In this document: positions 1-11,400 of the stretch, one piece after another | Layout of the letters: each line of letters begins with the position of its first letter | How positions within the stretch are numbered: the stretch's first letter is position 1 | NCBI GenBank assembly: GCA_014281115.1 | Contig: JACONQ010000007.1 | Span: forward strand, 682,001-746,000 | Direction: 5' to 3' | Origin: Laburnicola sp. R22_1 | Lineage: Eukaryota; Ascomycota; Dothideomycetes; Pleosporales; Didymosphaeriaceae | DNA length: 64,000 nt | Position numbers and translations under genes: made by a program | Notes under the pieces: model-generated | The model's database searches: none | The model's input: the letters and a program-made list of their open reading frames with translations, nothing else | Told to the model about the DNA's origin: nothing

Positions 1-1826
1 GGGAGCGCCTTCTCTAAAAGATAAATTACCATGCCCCTATGTGGGTTCCTCCTTCCGCACACAAAATCAAAGCACAAACCCCATACAAGTATGCCTTTGC
101 TTAATCGCGGTCTTATCAAAGCTGCAGTATTGAGGGATATGTGGTGGTCGTGCGGTTCCTCTCCTCCTTAAAATGTACAATCATTGTAACATGTTCTAAC
201 GAAAACCTCTCCAGGAACTTATCCATGTGTTGCGCGCCTGGCGACCTCCCTCCACCCCTGTTCGAAATGTTTCTAGTCGAGCCATATTGAAGGACAGCTC
301 TTCTCGCCCACCTACCTCTCACCCTCTCACTCTACACGCACATACCCTCGCTCTAAAAAAAATTGTTGGCGAATCACGCATGTTCTTTTTGAGTCTCTAA
401 AGGGCCAAATTTCCACCCTCATGTCTCTCCTTCCAGCGCCGGAGCAAAATTTAACCAAAAATACTTCATGTGCGGCCACCTCCCAGCACCCCGACCAAAA
501 ACAAGCTTTTCTTCCGCCATGCGGTCTGCTCTGCTTCCTCCTCGGATCCTCAAATCACACCCGTCTACCCACCCAGTCAAACAAACGAAATAATGACCCA
601 TGCGCCGCGGCACCCAACCCTCTCCATCCATCCATCCACCCCCCTCAACCAAAACCTCAGACAACCACGGATATATAAACCACCCCTCAACACCACCTAC
701 CTCTTCTTCCACCCACACTCTTCCTCCAAACCATTAAAACTATGTGAGGTAGCGGCGATGTGCTCTCCGCGTCCCCCCCCCAAAAAAAATCAATAAGTCA
801 TGCTATGCGGCGTCCTAGCTTCTTCCTTGCTCTAAAACACCCCCACACGCCAACTTACGCTCCCCCACCTCTCCAGCACTAAAACCCTCTAAATCCAACT
901 ATATGCTCTACCCTCCGCACCAACCCTCCAACGCTAACTTCCATCAACAAACCTCATGCGTCCACCGCCCCACCCTGTTCTACACCCACTAAAATTTCGA
1001 CATTAAGCGACCATGGCGAGTCGAGTCGTGTCCTCCCTTCCACGCTATTAAACAAGCGCTCTAAAAAAAAACGCTCACGAAAACCCCCATGTCCGCCTTT
1101 GCTTTCCTGCCCCACACACAACTGCACACCACACCACACCACTGTCAGTGAGCATACTAAAAAAACGAGATCGTCCTGTCCATGCTCTCGGCTCCTGCTC
1201 CACTCCTCTTCAATCGCCTCCACTGCATTCCACAACCCCTCACTCACACACCACCCAAAAAGGAAAAGGAAACAACAAGGGAAAATACCAGTGCGGTACC
1301 CTACAAAAAATGCCACGTCCCGCTCAGCATGCCTCGCCCTGCTCTGCCCCTGATCATCCCTCATCCCTCGGACAAAAATCTTAAACAAAGACACACTACG
1401 TCCAGAGCACCACGACCGGCCCATCATACACGGCCCAACATCAACCACTATACATCAATCATCAATCACGACAGTAAACAGATGCGCACCAGCACCAACA
1501 TCCAACAATGAAGAAGAGCAACAAAGTATAATTATAACTAAACCCAGAAACAAAAGTATCACTAAACGTGCACCCCCCCATGACCTCAATCTCAGCCTCT
1601 ACAAGGCCAAACGAAAGAGTCGATTACCAGAGAAGCGTTCTCACCAAGAAAAGTAGAAAATAAAAAAAGGACAAACCGCACAAAGAGGTATTGAACATCG
1701 CCGCATTACCGGTGGAAACGAAAAGAAAGTTTGGACAGAGCTACCCAGTCAGGAGCACCCCGAAGAAGACAGTATGATCGTCGCACCCTCGCTCACGGAC
1801 ACACCTCGCACTTTGCTCACAAAGCC
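1..1826. other. Intergenic, strongly G-poor on the + strand
   Basis: No convincing gene is seen. From about 300 to 1500 the + strand is rich in A and C and nearly free of G; in 841-900 there are 30 C and 3 G. The short ORFs here are low-complexity. This is the 3' flank of the minus-strand Ufo1-like gene, so the coding strand is G-rich here. Confidence 0.6.
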
Positions 1827-4800
1827 TCACATCATCTTCCCCTTCCCTTTCCCCTTGGAACTCAGAGGTGGAAAGTCATCAACCTCCACCTCTTTCCTGC
1901 TCTGCTCCTCCGCAAGACTAAGCTGCAGCGCAAACTCAAGATCAGACAACTCAGTGTCCTTGCTCGAACCCGACGCCACACCCGCCTTACTGGCCCGCGT
2001 CGGACTACCGTTCGACCGCGGTGATGCTTTCTTTCCCCTCGCGTACTTGACCGGGATGTCCCACTCGTCCTTCGGTGCTGACGAGCTGGAATCATACATG
2101 CCGGAAGCTGGGCTGTCTTGCAAAGACAGCCGGATAGCTTCTGCAATATCCGCATCAAGGTTTGGATCAATCGCACTCGTAGGCGAACCTGACTGAGCAT
2201 GAATGCTGGGTTCAGGGGTAATGGTTTCGCTGCTCACAGCAACGCTGCTCTCGCTCTCCCTGCGCCGCGCCTCGTCCATCTGCATCGCCTCTTGAGAAAG
2301 CATAGTAGCGTAAGCCAGAGCTTCTTCTTCGCTGCCCAGAAGATCGACACCGAAGCGCCCAGCCAGGCGGCTTGCATGCTTGCGGCGTTCTAATTTCTCG
2401 CGCTCGAGTTCGTGTTTTTCGTTATCGATGTAATTCTTGAAATTGACACGGTTGGTGCCAACGAATCGCTCGCCGGCGCTGTTGCTACCACGTTCAGAGC
2501 GACGGAGACGGCGTTTACTGCTCTTGTATTGATCGGCGGCTGAAGAGCTGTAGCTCCAGTATCGAATCTGATTACCGAGAGAGACTGCTCCACGCAAGAC
2601 CGTCGGATCCGGATCAAGTACAATGGCACCAGCAGCATACATGTTGATGCCAATTCCTTGCATCGAAGCTTGCGCTTGCTGAAGTCGTCTGCGCGCACGA
2701 GCAGTGAACTTCGAATGAAGGGTGCGCACAGGCTTGGTATCGGAGGCTAGAGGGTCCCATGCTTGCACAAGTCCGTCATAGCCACCAATAACCACATGCA
2801 ATGCGGTCAAAGCAATGCAGCTAATCTCTGTAGACTCACTGTAAATGATTCGAACAGGACTGATATTGTTAGGATACTCAGCACTGCGCGAGACCGGAGC
2901 GCGGACATCCCACAGAAAAACGATTCCGCTCTTCGTTCCGGCAGCCACAAAGCGAGCACGCTGACCTGGGATGTCCGAAGTTGACGCCGGTTGGCTAGCC
3001 ACCGACATGGGCGAAGCGTAAGGCGACGATGCAGTTGACGCCGTGGAGAACCCAAGGGCAGGATCTTCAGACATGGTCATGTTGGCAAACGTAGAACAGT
3101 CGAGAGTAGTGGTCGTAATTTGCATCATCTTGAGGTCGCCGAATGTGAGATTAGACACTCGCCATTCCTCAAACAGACGACCCCTTTCAGGAGAGCTATT
3201 GTTAGACATGTATGAGGAGCTACGCGTGCGCTGGGCCGAGCTGTGTTGAGAAAGATCGGGTGTACCTGCGTCGGGTCCGCCGAAGAGAGATGCAGCCTGA
3301 TTCGGCTGTTGAGATGCAGCCGGAGTCGAACTAGAGGGTGTCTTGCTGTTCTCGCAAGTCTTCCATCGCGTGTAACGAGTAAGCTGAGCAACATCGCCTT
3401 CTTCCAGTCCGCATTCAAAAATGACCATAGTCTCTCCGGCGTAGTTGCCATCGTCGCCGGCAAAGTCAACCTCGAGGCGTCTTCGCATGTCCCAACCAAG
3501 GCAAGTTTTGCGAAATTCCTTAGGTTGCTTCACGAGAAACTTCTGGATCTCTCTGGTCTCGGCAAGGATCTGATCTTTGCTCAAGCACATACCATCCCAT
3601 GAGCTCCTTGGTGAGTAGCCTCCGTCCGTTTCCACGTCATTGTAGGGGTCCGGCCTCACAGTTCTTCTACTGGGTTCAACAATGTTCCAATAGACACTGC
3701 GACCGGTGAGCCAAGAAAGATACTCAGAGTAATGCTCATTGAGTTGGCCTCTCGGGGCTTGGCTGCGAGTCGGAAATTTCGTCAAGTAGAACAATTCACC
3801 CAAAGCATTCAGAGCTACCGCCCAGACGCGATTTTGAGCTTGACGTTTCAGCGAGTACTGTTCGTCGACAGCAATGGCGATGATGGGAACACCTGGGCTG
3901 AGGACCCAGCGAGCAACAAGCTCACCACGCTGAGTACGAGTGCTACGCAACCCATCAGTACCAAGGCTGCAGGCCGTAACGACACCAGCTGCAGATCCCA
4001 TAAGCAGTCCGACCAAGCCATCAGTCAGATTGGGGATCGCGCTGGTCTTGGCAATCCAAACACAGCAGATGGCACCACCATCTATACCGAGCTTGGGCAC
4101 ACCGGCCTCGAGCATTGAGAAGTCCGTAGGCTCTGCGACGAAGCGACCTCGTTGCTCATCGGTAGCTCGATAGTAGCATGAGCCTTCCGGACAACCCTGG
4201 CCATATATCATGCCATGTGGCTGAGACACATCCATGACATTGGGTCGACCAACTACTTCACCAGAACCCAAACCCCATTCGGCCACACCAGGGAAGCGCT
4301 CGGAGAACTGGGCGTAAAAGTTCGGGTCGCTCTGGCCCCAAGGATCGATCTTAGGAATAGTGGGATCGCTGCTAGTGCACATTCCCACATCGTCGGCTCC
4401 GTGGATCAAGCGAGGTACTCGTTTGTTAAGGCCCGATCCAAAGGTGGCGTGAATGTGGTTGATGGTTGTGAAAGTTAGTGCATTGTACATGGTGACGGGA
4501 GGAGGGGTCTGCGGTTGTCCAGATCGAGCAGCAGTGGCCGATGGCATTTGAACGGGCTTGCCTCTAGCCATGGAGCGCAGAAGCCTTGTCCGCAGTATAT
4601 ACTCGCTTCTCCACGAAGACAACGCAGTGAGCCGCGTGAACACGCGCTTCTCAGACCGGATATTGCCGCCAGCCTCTTCCCTAGCCGTTCGCACGGATTC
4701 TTCGATGAGCGCTATCGGCCCTGGGAAATAACGGTTGAAAGCTTCGCGCCAGGCGTGAGGAGTGGTGACGAGGCCATTGAGGTGCTTCGAGACGAGGGAA

Positions 4801-5294
4801 ACCGCGGCCAGGTCATTCGGCGACAGGTGCGAGAGAGCATGCGTCAAGACTTCTGTTGGGGGATCAGTTTCACATTGCAGAAGGCGTACATGCTGCCACA
4901 CGGACTCACCATTAGGCAGCTTTGCAATGGGACTGCTCTTGTCATCCGGCTTCCTCGTCGACTTGATGACCTCGAAAACCGGACCTTCGTTCCGCTTCTT
5001 AGGCGTCTGAACTAGCGCATTTTCATATTCTGCAACTCTGTTCTTCGGTGAAGGGCTTGTTGGACTCAGTCCTGCGGTTTCATTAATTCCGACATCGCGA
5101 CTTGGCTCACGCGATGCGTGCTGCCGGGCGACACCCGGAGGCTCTGGCTCTCTCCGCTCCTCAGATGAATGAGGGAGCAAAGAGAGCTGCTGATCAGCGT
5201 CCTGGAGTCCATGCTGGGAGGTAGTGTCGGGGGTTTCGGCGGCAACTTTGGGTGGGAGCGTGTTTTGGGAAGCGTGTGTGGGCTCTGGTTGCAT
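1827..5294 (-). CDS. UFO1: Ufo1-like F-box/WD40/UIM protein, SCF substrate adaptor
   Basis: Single-exon gene of 1155 residues. An F-box lies at about residues 144-190 (TEVLTHALSHLSPNDLAAVS...), after a disordered, proline- and serine-rich N-terminus. The middle holds WD40-like blades such as GIVFLWDV and GLVQAWDPL near residues 750-840. Two ubiquitin-interacting motifs close the protein: DIAEAIRLSLQ (about 1046-1062) and DLEFALQLSLAEEQ (about 1117-1131), followed by a lysine/glycine tail. The order F-box, WD40, UIM is that of yeast Ufo1, the SCF adaptor that destroys Ho endonuclease and other targets and uses its UIMs to control its own turnover. The start is the first ATG of the open frame. 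Target specificity in this fungus is unknown. The next gene upstream is another ubiquitin-ligase gene on the same strand. Confidence 0.85.
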   Translation of the reverse strand: MQPEPTHASQNTLPPKVAAETPDTTSQHGLQDADQQLSLLPHSSEERREPEPPGVARQHASREPSRDVGINETAGLSPTSPSPKNRVAEYENALVQTPKKRNEGPVFEVIKSTRKPDDKSSPIAKLPNGESVWQHVRLLQCETDPPTEVLTHALSHLSPNDLAAVSLVSKHLNGLVTTPHAWREAFNRYFPGPIALIEESVRTAREEAGGNIRSEKRVFTRLTALSSWRSEYILRTRLLRSMARGKPVQMPSATAARSGQPQTPPPVTMYNALTFTTINHIHATFGSGLNKRVPRLIHGADDVGMCTSSDPTIPKIDPWGQSDPNFYAQFSERFPGVAEWGLGSGEVVGRPNVMDVSQPHGMIYGQGCPEGSCYYRATDEQRGRFVAEPTDFSMLEAGVPKLGIDGGAICCVWIAKTSAIPNLTDGLVGLLMGSAAGVVTACSLGTDGLRSTRTQRGELVARWVLSPGVPIIAIAVDEQYSLKRQAQNRVWAVALNALGELFYLTKFPTRSQAPRGQLNEHYSEYLSWLTGRSVYWNIVEPSRRTVRPDPYNDVETDGGYSPRSSWDGMCLSKDQILAETREIQKFLVKQPKEFRKTCLGWDMRRRLEVDFAGDDGNYAGETMVIFECGLEEGDVAQLTRYTRWKTCENSKTPSSSTPAASQQPNQAASLFGGPDAGTPDLSQHSSAQRTRSSSYMSNNSSPERGRLFEEWRVSNLTFGDLKMMQITTTTLDCSTFANMTMSEDPALGFSTASTASSPYASPMSVASQPASTSDIPGQRARFVAAGTKSGIVFLWDVRAPVSRSAEYPNNISPVRIIYSESTEISCIALTALHVVIGGYDGLVQAWDPLASDTKPVRTLHSKFTARARRRLQQAQASMQGIGINMYAAGAIVLDPDPTVLRGAVSLGNQIRYWSYSSSAADQYKSSKRRLRRSERGSNSAGERFVGTNRVNFKNYIDNEKHELEREKLERRKHASRLAGRFGVDLLGSEEEALAYATMLSQEAMQMDEARRRESESSVAVSSETITPEPSIHAQSGSPTSAIDPNLDADIAEAIRLSLQDSPASGMYDSSSSAPKDEWDIPVKYARGKKASPRSNGSPTRASKAGVASGSSKDTELSDLEFALQLSLAEEQSRKEVEVDDFPPLSSKGKGKGKMM

Positions 5295-5854
5295 ATAAAT
5301 GAGGGCGCGTCAAGTGGATGTTCGCAGTAGACCGAGCTTGGAATCCTGCTCAGTCGGAATCGATGTGCCTGGCGCGGGGGATGCGGTTGTGATGTCGTGG
5401 TGTTGAGAGCGTGCGTTGCGAAGTTCTCAATCGGCTACGCCAAGCTAGCGGACGCGATTGCTCCAATCGGCCTACTGCGGGTTTGACTGTCACAACAATT
5501 ATATGTATTGATAAATAGTGATTTTGTCTCACTATTGTACCAAGCTAATACTAAACTATGCGTGTACACACGACTAACGTGCATTGTCGAAGTGTTTTAG
5601 CAAGGCTAAGATGCCAGTACTACAATTCACACACTACAAACGTTCTCGCCGATACTCCAGACAATCGTATGGCATCACGACTATATCCATATCCCGCTAG
5701 AAAGGTCTGACCTTCATACAAAGAGAACGTTGGTAGGAGATAACAAACAGGGAAAATAGCAGGATACTGCATATGCGTGTTGAGAATGTTCATGTATACC
5801 TCACAGGAGTGATGTACCCGACCAACGCCATTCCAATGCAAACCACTCATGCGA
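5295..5854. other. Intergenic region between two minus-strand ubiquitin genes
   Basis: It holds the promoter of the Ufo1-like gene and the 3' flank of the Asi-like gene. A TATA-like tract, ATATAAAT, lies at 5293-5300 immediately next to the start codon. I see no RNA gene or repeat. Confidence 0.4.
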
Positions 5855-8688
5855 TCATGGCACATAGAGCCTCGAGTAAGCTACCACGTTTGTCCGACAG
5901 CAGACACAGGTTGTGTAGTTCTTCGACGCCAGACCGACTCTGCACTCGTCGCAGAGCGACAAACAACCACAAGGCCAGACCAAGACAGTACGAGGGCTCA
6001 ATTGACACACAACACACTGCGGTCCCTCGGCGCCCATGCCTTCAGCCCCGCTGTCCCAGCTACCGGCATTGCTCTTACCCGACGTCTCCCGTTTGTCGAG
6101 CACAAACTCTTCCAAGAAATGTTCTTCCTCTTCAGGCGACATATGAGCAGTGCCTGGAAAGCCGACCACTCGGTTGCGCGAGGTAGTCAAAATCCGAGCT
6201 TCCTCGCGCTCGAGTACTGTGCGGTATTGCGAGCGTGTCAAAACACCTGAGCTCTGAAGGTGACGTGCAAGCAGTCTGGCTTCTTCTCTATCTTCCTTAC
6301 TCTTCGGATCTAGTAGGTGCGAGAGGTGAGCAAGATCAAGTGTGTTCTCCTGCATTGGCGTGGATTCGCGACTGTACTGATATGCTTCCTGAGTTGGCGT
6401 TCGTTGCCCGTCGTCTTCCATCTCTGACCACTCGTCGGCGTCCGAGATACTAGTATACGACACTACACTCGTGGTATCGTCGTCCTCAACCGCGGGAACA
6501 TAATCGCCGCTAGTATCGACATCGCCCCATCGGCCTCCACCCTTCCACCAATTATACAAGTATGTAGATAGGTACTCCTCCGACTCAGAAGGTCCCTTCT
6601 GTTCGTAAACACCGAGCTCGTGCATCCTCTCTCTTGCGTATGTCTCCACATCAGCCCTGTCTGAAAGCAGTCGGGTCTTCTCGTCGGCAACTCGGGATCC
6701 CACTGACCCCGACGCAGAAGCGCGTGGCTTCTCATCCGCACGAGGACCGGCAAGTCTAACCAGCCACTGGGGACTGTAGGGGATGTGAAGCTTCTGCATA
6801 ACGGCGACGAGTAACTTTGCCTGGATGATGATTAACAGCATTAAGATGCCTCTCAGAAATCGATATGTCAACGCCCATCTCCCCCGTCGCTGCCGAAGTC
6901 CAACGCCGGCATCACGGCCGAGAGCTGCCGAAGTATCTGATGTTGTAGTCGCTACCCTGGCCTTCCTCTCCTGGGCATATCCCGACGAGGAGTTCACACT
7001 GGCTGCACTAGGACTATCGACTACGTCCACACCTTGGGCCAAGATGTCTCCACTGAGTTCCACAGGAATTGGAGCAACCCTCTGTCGGGCTTGCCTGCGA
7101 CGGGCTAGGATATCTTGAAGTTGTTTCTTCTCCAGCCAAGTCAATGAGTGCACGTTGACGGTTGGGGCTTCGTTTAGATATACTGCCTCGCTCGCTGCTG
7201 TCAAAACAGTGAGCCCGACTTTAAGAACGGCAGTATAGAAGTCTTCGTTCCAGTTGATCCTCAAGGGCGTTATTGCAGACAAGTGTATGTTGGCCTGGAG
7301 GTTGCCATACGCAGTGGCAACCCGTTCTTTCCAAGTCATATTACCAGACCGCGCATGCGGAAGACTGAACACGGTGAAAACGAAAGCAAGAGAGTATATG
7401 GCGCCACAACATAGAATGCCCATGATGATAACAAGGTGAGGGATGAATCCTACGATACAGACAGTCGGAAATCTAAGGATGCCCGTGTGTCGAGCTACTT
7501 CAGGGCTTGTGGTTGTAAGTCGCAGTAGACTCCAGGCAAACGTAGCCATGTAGGCAGCTCCCGATAAGCCGGTGGTGACGAGGCGACAATTTGCGCGATA
7601 TCCAGCAACGGCAAGCAGATTGCTCGTGAAGTGGCTGACAGTCGAGATTAGTGATATCAACAAGAGCTCGGGCGGTACATTTGCGAAGGCAGAGATGGTG
7701 GAGCGACTGAGTATGAGCGCAGTGGCGTCAGGAGTGAAGACGACCTTGGGCTTGAAGAAACGAGTCGAGTCCAGGGTGAGAGGTCTTGTTACGACAGCTT
7801 CCGCTTCTGCAAATGCTAGCGAATGCTCAAAAATTGTCATGCCCACTTCTCGTGTGGGTTGCCGCCCATGAAGAGCACACGACATATGGTCGATGAACTG
7901 CCCGAAGCCGAGCGAGATGAAGACCGGCCACAAAAGCGCAAGAGAGCCAGCGGGCCGTGGAATGTCTGGCTCGGTTGGGAACATGTGGACAGCTTTGCAG
8001 GAGTCTTCCACGTCCTGCCAAAAGAGCAGCATTGAGCTAGCACGCCAGAGAAAGCCACCATCGCCTGCAAAATCGACATCCAATTGCCTCCCCGGCGCGC
8101 CATATTGCATACTCGACCAGGCCGGGTCTGTCTGACACCGAATGGCCTGAAGAACACTGCGTATGCGGTACATGAAGAGAAGCATTGGGGCGAGATACAG
8201 GGCGAAGCGCAAGTGGAGGCGGCCGAACGGAAGTGGTACTCGACTGGAGGCATAGAAGTGGGTGCGGTTGAGCAGGATTGCCTAGCCAACAGTCAGCAAA
8301 TGTGCAGCACTGCGCCAGCCCCAAGACTCACAATAGCGAAAGTGGCAATGGCCCATTTCGACGTGATGTAGCTGAAGAAGGAGCCGACGTTCTTCAGCGC
8401 CTGCAGGAGGCCCATGTCTTCCTGGAGAGCCGATCCGGCGCCCGCAGCCGCCGCAAGCGACTCCTGGACAAAGGTGGCAGATGTAGCGGCCGAGCTCGCG
8501 TTTGTCAGGTTGGCTACCGTGGGCTGGGCAATCACGCTGCCTCCGGACCGGATTTTGCCAAAGACGCCATCGATGTGCTCGCCCAAGGCACCGGCTTTCG
8601 ACAACAGGCGCGGGACGGCCATGAGGAGGTCCGCCGGCGAGGGCAGGAACGAGCTCACATTGGCGAGCGGCGGTTGCGACTGATGCAT
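5855..8688 (-). CDS. Asi1/Asi3-like multipass membrane RING ubiquitin ligase
   Basis: Two exons: 8688-8332 and 8281-5855, with an intron 8331-8282 (GTGAGT donor, GGCTAG acceptor, phase 0); 927 residues. Several hydrophobic segments are visible: WAIATFAIVAILL at the exon junction, LRFALYLAPMLLFMYRI, SLALLWPVFISLGFGQF, a long one around HLVIIMGILCCGAIYSLAFV, and FLRGILMLLIIIQAKLLVAV. A long acidic, serine-rich linker leads to a C-terminal RING in the last 53 residues (CVVC, CGCLSLC, CDEC, CVCC, ending AYSRLYVP). A multipass protein with this extreme C-terminal RING matches yeast Asi1/Asi3, the inner nuclear membrane ligases that degrade mislocalised membrane proteins and latent Stp transcription factors. 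The long reading frame has no ATG at its 5' edge, which is why the upstream exon with ATG at 8688 was added. Nuclear membrane location is inferred from the family. Confidence 0.85.
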
Positions 8689-9419
8689 GGTGATGGAGTA
8701 ATGGAGGCAGCGCCGGGAAGCCAGGGCTCGGCGGCCAGGGTGTGGCAGTCAGCGACTCAGCGGTGGAGGGAGGGAGCGACTGAGCAGAACAGAAGCACGT
8801 CTCTATCTGGCCTGAGGCATGACTGTTGGGGAGGGAAGGCGCAAGCAGTGGAGGGGCAGTCGCGCTTTGATGGCTGGTGGCACGTTGCCATGCCAGGAAG
8901 TCGCGCTCCTCCGTCATCCGTCATCCCGAATCGAGCAAGAACGGCCCGACGGAGCCGAGGGCAAGCCGACTCCACAGTCCAACCTGCTGTTCATAGCGTT
9001 CACTATTTTTGTCGCTGGTGTTTTGCCAGGAATTCATAGACCGCCGTCCAAGGAGCAATAGCCCTGGTCATCATACCATTGCCCGCCGCATTCATTCCAC
9101 AATCCCTTGCCCACGTACGCGCTTTAGACGAGCCATTCCGACATCAGGAATGTCTCGATTACAATAAGACCAAGTCAACCCGCAGCCAGTCTCGTTCTTG
9201 CACCCTCCTTGTCGGTCTCTCGTTTCCCCTTCTAATCATCTTTTGAAGCCTTTCTGGCTACGCATCTTTCATTCATTTACGAAGAAACACTCACTGGAAA
9301 AAAAAGTCTCGACTCTTTGCCCCTTCTGCATTGTCTCTGCTTTGCACCCCTGCACTTGACTTATTACATTCGTTGTCGCTTCCAACCGTTTACGACACGC
9401 TCGACTAAAAGAAAAAACA
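8689..9419. promoter_or_regulatory. Divergent promoter region between the Asi-like and WSC genes
   Basis: Shared upstream region of two divergent genes. Pyrimidine-rich stretches at about 9190-9350 precede the WSC start, as is usual near fungal transcription starts. No specific operator is recognised. Confidence 0.35.
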
Positions 9420-9978
9420 ATGAAACTCACCACTGTCCGCTACTTCGTAGCGGGGATAGCCCTCCTAAATGGGCTTGCGTCTGCTTATGTTCCCCCGACC
9501 CCTCCCCTCACCGACTTCACATACATTGGTTGTTACTCGTAAGAACTCCTTCGCAGCCAAGCTGTGCACGACTAATGCATCCAAGCGATGTTTCCTATGG
9601 CACTTTCCCCCGTGCCTTGGGCTATGCGCCAACAGGTGACAACGATGTCGAGGGCAACAACAGATACAATCCCAACGGCGCTGAGAAGTGTATCACCAAG
9701 TGCGAAGCCTTGAGGCCCGACTTTCGGTACATTGGAACGGCCGATAACCAGTGCTGTATGTACAATCATGCCCAGACCTTCCATCCGTCCCGTATCACAA
9801 CTGAACTTTGCTCTCTCTAGGGTGTGACGACGTCATCAATCCTAACAACACCGCCAACGCCGGTGTGATCGGACCCGATTCTGGATGCAACCAGATTTGT
9901 CGTGGCCAAACCGAAGGTGGCGAAACTTGCGGTAACAATTCGCCTCTGCGAATCACCATCTATGAAAGGAACGCCGTT
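9420..9978 (+). CDS. WSC-domain secreted protein (3' end unresolved)
   Basis: Three exons are supported: 9420-9538, 9586-9755 and 9821-9978, giving 149 codons. Residues 1 to about 23 form a signal peptide (MKLTTVRYFVAGIALLNGLA). A WSC carbohydrate-binding domain follows: YIGCYS, then the regular cysteines in KCITKCEALRP, DNQCWCDD and SGCNQICRGQ. Splicing recreates the codons for Ser in YIGCYS and for the Trp of QCWC, which supports both introns. WSC domains bind cell-wall polysaccharide and occur in wall sensors, secreted lectin-like proteins and oxidases. The third junction at 9979 (GTAAGT) is ambiguous. Splicing to CCTAG at 10346 gives a short tail ending near 10439. Retention keeps the frame open to 10311 and adds a hydrophobic segment. 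The gene converges on the MYND gene. Confidence 0.75.
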
Positions 9979-10370
9979 GTAAGTCATCTCCTAGCTGCCT
10001 GTGTGCTTGTGCTGTGCGCTGTATTTTCTTACGTTCGCGGATATTTTGGGGATGAGAAGGAGAGGTGGGGGCATATGAAGTGGAAGATATGCAGATGGCA
10101 TTCCGAGGGGAGCTTGCCTGTCGTAATGGCTCGCATGCTACTCAATCAGACAACCTTTCTGCTTGGAGAGCTCCAGTACTTTGGTGAACTGCAATCAAGT
10201 GAATCATGCCTCGTGCCTTCATCAGCCCTTCAAACGAACCAAGGGCCCAGTAGCTCGCCCACGGACGATCTACATCACGTAGTGCGCACTTGGCTGCTTC
10301 GCGATTGCTAATTATGAATCCCGGACGTACCTCCCTCCATTCCTAGGTTATCACAACCTGTTCCTCACCC

Positions 10371-11400
10371 TCACGCTGGCGCTTTACAATTCGTCTTGTG
10401 GGTCCGCCAATCAATCTTCTGCTCATTCACAAAGTACGCAGTTAGTAATTGTAACATGCACAGTCCGATATTTACACACATCACCACTTACCTGACAGCC
10501 TTGCGAACAATACCGCTTAGCTTTACACCTGCCGCAGGCCGAAAAAGAAGTCTCTTCATTCGGCCTCCTCCCACAATTCGCACACTCGCCTTCTCGTCTC
10601 AACCCCTTGCCTTTCTCGAGTGCCGTCGCCAAACCCGGAACCCGCCCGCGCATCCAACCAACCACCCTCTTCACACTGACCCCATCATTGTCTTTCCCAT
10701 TGACGTCTCCCCCATGCTCCACAAACCACTCCATCATATCCACACTCTTCTTCGTGTCGCCGGTAATATCCACCTGCGCAATCTCCGACGCAGCCGTCAC
10801 GCCGAATCTATTCCTCTGATTCACACTACCCCCCGCGTCAAAGAGAATCTGCGCAAACTCCGGCTCTGCATAAGGTTTCGTCGAGATAGCCCAAAAGAGC
10901 GCAGATGAGCCCGTGATATCTGCCCCATCGACGGGGACTTTGAGCTCGTGTGCAAGATAGCGCGTCGAGTCTAGGAGCTTTTGTTTGCTTTTAGGGTGGT
11001 AGTAGAAGAACTGGAGGACGACGTTGAAGATGGGTACACGGGTTGGACCCCAGCGCTTCTCGTACAGTTCTTTGGCGAGGGCTGCGCGATCGCCTTCTAG
11101 GGTGGCCAGGCGCTCGTCTACGTATTTTGGCAGGGCGTCGGGTATGCCTTCGTGGAATTGGGATAGGAGGGCTTTGCCGAGGGGATCTATGAGGTCTCGT
11201 GAGGGTACCATGGGTGACTGGTAGGCAAAGGTGCGTAGGGCCTGCGCGTCCGCGCCGGATAGCTGTTCAGTGGAGTTTTTTAGATCGTTGAGAGAGCTGG
11301 GTGTGTCTGATTAGTATGTTATCTCTGGAGGGAGGATGGTCATGTACCGGTTTGATCGGGGCGCCATGTTTTGGAACATGCTCATGAGATCGGCTGCCAT
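10371..11400 (-). CDS. Ankyrin-like/MYND zinc-finger protein
   Basis: Three exons: 11400-11348, 11296-10492 and 10418-10371; 301 residues. The first intron has donor GTACAT, branch TACTAATC and acceptor CCCAG; the second has GTAAGT and GAGCAG. The last exon of only 16 codons completes a MYND finger at residues 256-301: CANC, CGRC, YCSQGCQ, then DWRTHKTNC. The middle resembles ankyrin repeats (SSALFWAIS, EFAQILFDAGGSVNQRNRFG, WFVEHGGDVNGKDNDG). MYND fingers bind short proline-rich peptides and are found in regulators and SET/ankyrin proteins; the partner here is unknown. The small first exon was needed because the main frame has no suitable ATG consistent with its open upstream part. Confidence 0.8.

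Noticed and set aside
954..1448. 164-codon minus-strand frame
   Set aside because: Low-complexity product of the skewed tract; no domain, and the opposite strand is equally open.
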